Part shown: positions 57,401 to 60,000 of the stretch, piece after piece
Numbering within the stretch: the stretch's first letter is position 1
Layout: each line of letters starts with the position of its first letter
From: Membranipora membranacea
Taxonomy: Eukaryota; Bryozoa; Gymnolaemata; Cheilostomatida; Membraniporidae
DNA: 60,000 bases
Assembly (NCBI GenBank): GCA_914767715.1
Contig: OU612069.1
Location: 20,211,387-20,271,386 of the forward strand
Reading direction: 5' to 3'
Position numbers and translations under genes: made by a program
The notes under the pieces: generated by a model
The model's input: only the letters and a program-made list of their open reading frames with translations
Told to the model about the DNA's origin: nothing
The model's database searches: none

Positions 57401-59413
57401 TTGGGAAAATCTTGCACTATTTCAGCTTTTTCAGTTGCCTGACTATAACATGCCTTGATGTGCGTGCGTGTGTGAATTAGCTAACCAATCGATGGTTCTA
57501 TATTTTGACAGAAGCGGATATGTGCGCAGGGAATAATCAATGTGGTTCATACGGCGATTGCTTCAATCTCGATGGGCCTAACATAATTTGCATATGTCAT
57601 AATGGATGGACAGGGTCCCAATGTGCCGAGTGGGAAGACCAGTGCGCACTGCATCACAATTGCGGACCGTATGGGACTTGTCAGAGCAAAGGGAGGGGAA
57701 CATTAGGGTATGACTGTCACTGTGCTCCGGATTGGACAGGAACTTATTGCAATCGAGGCAAGTTGTTTTTGGTATTTTAATACAATCACGTCCTTATTTT
57801 GCGAACCCAAATGTTTGGAAATGGAAATGCTTCAGAATGCCTTGTGTCAATCGTTTTTTTGTTGAAAAGTTGTAACAAAATGCTGATTACACCCGGTTCA
57901 GAGATGAATGAAGTTTGAACAGAAAATCATATACTCAGCTTTGTGTGTAGAGAGGTCCTTTTATGACAAAGAGTCACTTTACCAAAAATCATTATTGTAG
58001 TGAAAGATAGACTTTTTTTACAAAATAACCTCTGATTGTGGCACTGTTCGGAACTTTATGGCAGCAATGGAGAGAGCGTATTACAAATATTATGGAATGC
58101 CGAAAACTAAATCAGAGAACTCAGTTTTAAAATCGATATGCCGCGGTGAATGCTAACAGAACTTCCACTACACTATATTGACTAGTATATGGCAATACAA
58201 GCAAACTTATCTTATCTCATATTTAATGTGTGATTCACAATCGGATTTTTAGCTGATGAATATTGCACGGCCGGACTATGTCAGAACGGCGGGACGTGCG
58301 AAGAATTTCCTGGTCAAAAAACATATTGCATCTGTGCCCCGGGCTACACAGGAGATATGTGTCAAACCGCAGTTACTTATTGCAAAACTGATATCTGCGC
58401 TTATGGGGGAACTTGTGTGGAGGTGACAGACGGTTATACCTGTCAGTGTACGATTGGCTGGGCGGGTGATAGATGTCAAGATGGTAAGCACTGTGTGTGA
58501 ATAGCAGGATAAGTCAAGTAGATTGTGGATACTTAGCTGCTGTGTGATCTGCTTGTTACTGTCAATGAAGCTAGATATAGGGTGGTAAACACCCCCGCCC
58601 GTATTACGGGTCACCTAAGGCTGATATCCCCGCACTCTACTCAATATGATCGACCTAAAGATTACCTTTTAGTTGAACATGCAGTGCTGGTCCTCAGCTG
58701 TTAAAATGAAGTCATTGAAATTGTCAAGGAACTATTGAAAAGTTTGACTATTATCTAGATTGCTACGAGGGAAAAGTGCTTTTTTGAGGATTGTATGGCA
58801 ATCCATGCCCCTCCCCAGGTCATTTTATATATATATATATATAAAGTATAATTATAATATATATATATAAATTATAATTATAATTATATTATATATTATA
58901 TTCTGCACTTACACCATTGTTATATTGTTATGGTCCATTAAACTAATCCTGCTATAATTCTCAATGCCAAAAGAACAGCCTCAGTGATGAGAAATTGTCG
59001 GTGTTACCAGATGTTAAGTTTACCAATTTTATAGAGAAATAGAAGAGCACTATTTGGTGATGCCTCACAGTAGATAGTATAGGGAATCATTTGATAATCC
59101 TTGTTACAATCACACCATCAAATCGTGCTTTCGCATCTGGTGAAAATTAAAGCATTGCTATTATGTGTTACCATTACAGACATCCCAGAATGCGGCGAAC
59201 AGACCTGTAACAGAAAAGGTGAATGTAAGGAAAGGCTTGGAGGCGGGACCCTCTGCATCTGTGACGAAGGCAACTTTGGACCCACGTGTAATTTCAACGT
59301 AGATCCTTGTTTCCCTACCAATCCTTGTGTGAATGGCGCTAGTTGCAACCCGAATCAAGCCGATTTCACCTGCGATTGTCCTGATGGTTTTACAGGACAA
59401 AGGTGTCAAGTAG
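48420..59413 (+). CDS. Propeller-EGF extracellular protein gene (12 exons seen, partial at both ends)
   Basis: Exons: 48420-48531, 48784-48889, 49419-49595, 51429-51553, 52516-52645, 53899-53980, 55151-55365, 55753-55920, 56193-56324, 57512-57757, 58253-58483, 59180-59413. Together they give 652 whole codons with all phases consistent. The first eight exons encode about 370 residues with NHL-like pieces (SPDNLNIKSNGDILFTDD), probably a beta-propeller. Exons 9-12 encode seven EGF domains with six Cys each, e.g. CQNGGTC...CICAPGYTGDMC, on phase-1 introns. No signal peptide or TM is reached. The introns (about 250-1900 bp) contain SINEs, a MITE and minisatellites. Exon 1 is the least certain. 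Confidence 0.8.
52930..53008. repeat. Hairpin, 28-bp arms
   Basis: GTTCCTGACCATTGAGTTGT...CGGAAT pairs with ATTCCGTGACAACTCAATGG...GAAC across a loop of about 20 bp. It lies in the intron before exon 53899. A second, shorter palindrome (CACCTATAAGGC ACGC GCCTTATAGGTG) follows at 53146-53173. Confidence 0.75.
53455..53632 (-). mobile_element. tRNA-derived SINE
   Basis: The minus strand has an A box (TGGCGCAATCAATCGGTTAG, with a 4-nt duplication) and a B box (GGGTTCGAATCCC) separated by an enlarged variable part. A GC-richer body follows (53455-53520 on +). The A-box insertion and missing acceptor stem argue against a functional tRNA. Intronic in the EGF gene. Confidence 0.65.
54300..54350 (+). 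mobile_element. tRNA 3'-half-like fragment
   Basis: CTGCTAATCACAACGTCCTG followed by GGTTCAATCCTGGGCGAGGG, a T-arm-like CCTGGGTTCAATCCTGG with B-box consensus. An A run precedes it and no A box is seen, so it is a truncated tRNA or SINE relic. Confidence 0.4.
54851..55160 (+). repeat. 26-bp minisatellite amplifying a 3' splice site (12 copies)
   Basis: The unit is GGGTTGTTTTTATAGCTATG plus CTGATT. The TTTTTATAG of the last copy (ending 55150) is the acceptor of exon 55151-55365, and CTATGCTGAT is the first ten bases of that exon. Eleven further copies of this acceptor plus exon start lie upstream at exact 26-bp spacing (first TATAG ends 54864). Upstream acceptors would run into an in-frame TAG or a frameshift, so only the last one gives the long product. 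Confidence 0.9.
56556..56808. mobile_element. MITE with 18-20 bp terminal inverted repeats
   Basis: Ends GGGTCTTTCAATTAGAAA and TTTCTAATTGAAAGACTCCC are inverted copies, and the interior is rich in palindromic AGCGATC/ACTCACTC words. A diverged second copy lies at about 22330-22560. In the intron after EGF exon 56193-56324. No ORF. Confidence 0.72.
57758..57763 (+). other. GC splice donor (GCAAGT) in the EGF gene
   Basis: Exon 57512-57757 ends CGA G and is followed by GCAAGT. Only this position keeps phase 1, which the next acceptor (TTTTTAG|CT GAT, 58253) and all other EGF introns of the gene use. No usable GT lies in the right phase nearby. Confidence 0.75.
58826..58895. repeat. AT/ATT microsatellite
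   Basis: Runs of TATATA, TAATTATAAT and similar in the intron after exon 58253-58483. Confidence 0.75.
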
Positions 59414-59513
59414 GTAAGTAAAGTCAGTAAGTAAAGTAGGTAAGTAAAGTAGGTAAGTAAAGTAAGTAAAGTAAGTAAGTAAGTAAAGTAAGTAAGTAAA
59501 GTAGGTAAGTAAA
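59414..59513 (+). repeat. Splice-donor-like tandem repeat (GTAAGT/AAAGTAG)
   Basis: The intron after exon 59180-59413 begins with the donor GTAAGT, followed by about ten more GTAAGT words spaced 4-13 bp apart in GTAAGTAAAGTAG-type units. Use of any downstream donor would add GTA GGT AAG TAA, an immediate stop. Confidence 0.88.
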
Positions 59514-59644
59514 TCGCCGCTTTCTATACATCAGTTGAACAAAACTTTTGTATTTTGTTAAAATCCGATGATGCCTGACTTAAATATATCAGATATGGCA
59601 TGCCTGTAATCTATGACAGTTGTACAGTTGTTCCCAGCATTCTT

Positions 59645-60000
59645 CAGATTATAAAGCTATATAACTGTGATATTACTGTGATATAACTGTGATATCACTG
59701 TAATATAACTCTGATATTCCTGTGATATAACTGTGATATAGCTGTGATATTGCTGTGATATTACTGTGATATAACTGTGATTTAACTGTGATATTACTGT
59801 TATATAACTCTGATATTCCTGTGATATAACTGTGGTATTACTGTGATAAAACTGTGATATTACTGTTATATAACTCTGATATTCCTGTGATATAACTGTG
59901 GTATTACTGTGATAAAACTGTGCTATTACTGTGATAAAACTGTGATATTACTGTTATATAACTCTGATATTCCTGTGATATAACTGTGATATAACTGTGA
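59645..60000. repeat. Minisatellite of TGTGATAT-type units
   Basis: About thirty imperfect 11-12 bp units (ATATAACTGTG, ATATTACTGTG, ATATAACTCTG) with a higher-order block of about 60 bp. It continues past the window end. Intronic in the EGF gene if the gene goes on. Confidence 0.85.

Noticed and set aside
59118-59409. Minus-strand ORFs over the last EGF exon
   Set aside because: Antisense shadows of a well-supported EGF exon.

Overview
This looks like a piece of an invertebrate animal nuclear genome. The genes are split by GT-AG introns. Secreted EGF, beta-propeller and Thr-rich domains sit on phase-1 introns, and the AT-rich intergenic DNA is full of LINE, SINE and hairpin (MITE-like) repeats. 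I cannot name the species. I see no bacterial operons, CRISPR array, rRNA or intact tRNA. Exon coordinates below come from reading splice sites and codon phase by eye.

Left part (1-19.5 kb): a cluster of related genes for a small cell-surface protein. It has a signal-peptide exon of about 80 nt, one exon of about 1 kb encoding an NHL-like beta-propeller, then a terminal exon with a Gly/Ala transmembrane (TM) helix and a basic tail. Copies A (+), B, C, D (all -) are broken. E and F (-) are open throughout and lie on a 4.8-kb tandem duplication. G (+, 30.6-35.0 kb) is split by a 1.6-kb insertion with an 8-bp target duplication, and H (36.3 kb) is a first-exon remnant. Most copies share an upstream box of about 50 bp. 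A and D are arms of an inverted duplication, with B and C between them.

Middle (19.2-25.9 kb, -): an unrecognised 8-exon gene ('X') for a predicted 392-aa secreted protein with Cys-rich segments, a Ser/Gln/Thr-rich stalk and a GPI-signal-like hydrophobic end. Its last exon was copied by the tandem duplication to a place downstream of propeller gene F, in a compatible phase, so F has two possible anchoring exons (TM or GPI-like).

26-48 kb is mostly repeat-rich: a LINE with a YADD reverse transcriptase (37-38.4 kb), foldback elements (38.8-41.6 kb), a 1.4-kb minisatellite of 15-bp units with a 660-bp higher-order period (42.1-43.6 kb), and another LINE relic (44.3-44.9 kb).

Right part (48.4-59.4 kb, +): a multi-exon gene, incomplete at both ends, for an extracellular protein with a probable propeller followed by at least seven EGF domains. 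Twelve exons join in consistent phase (652 codons). Two introns carry tandem repeats built on splice-site sequence: a 26-bp repeat amplifying a 3' splice site twelve times, and a run of about eleven GTAAGT donors directly after the last exon. One intron has a GC donor.
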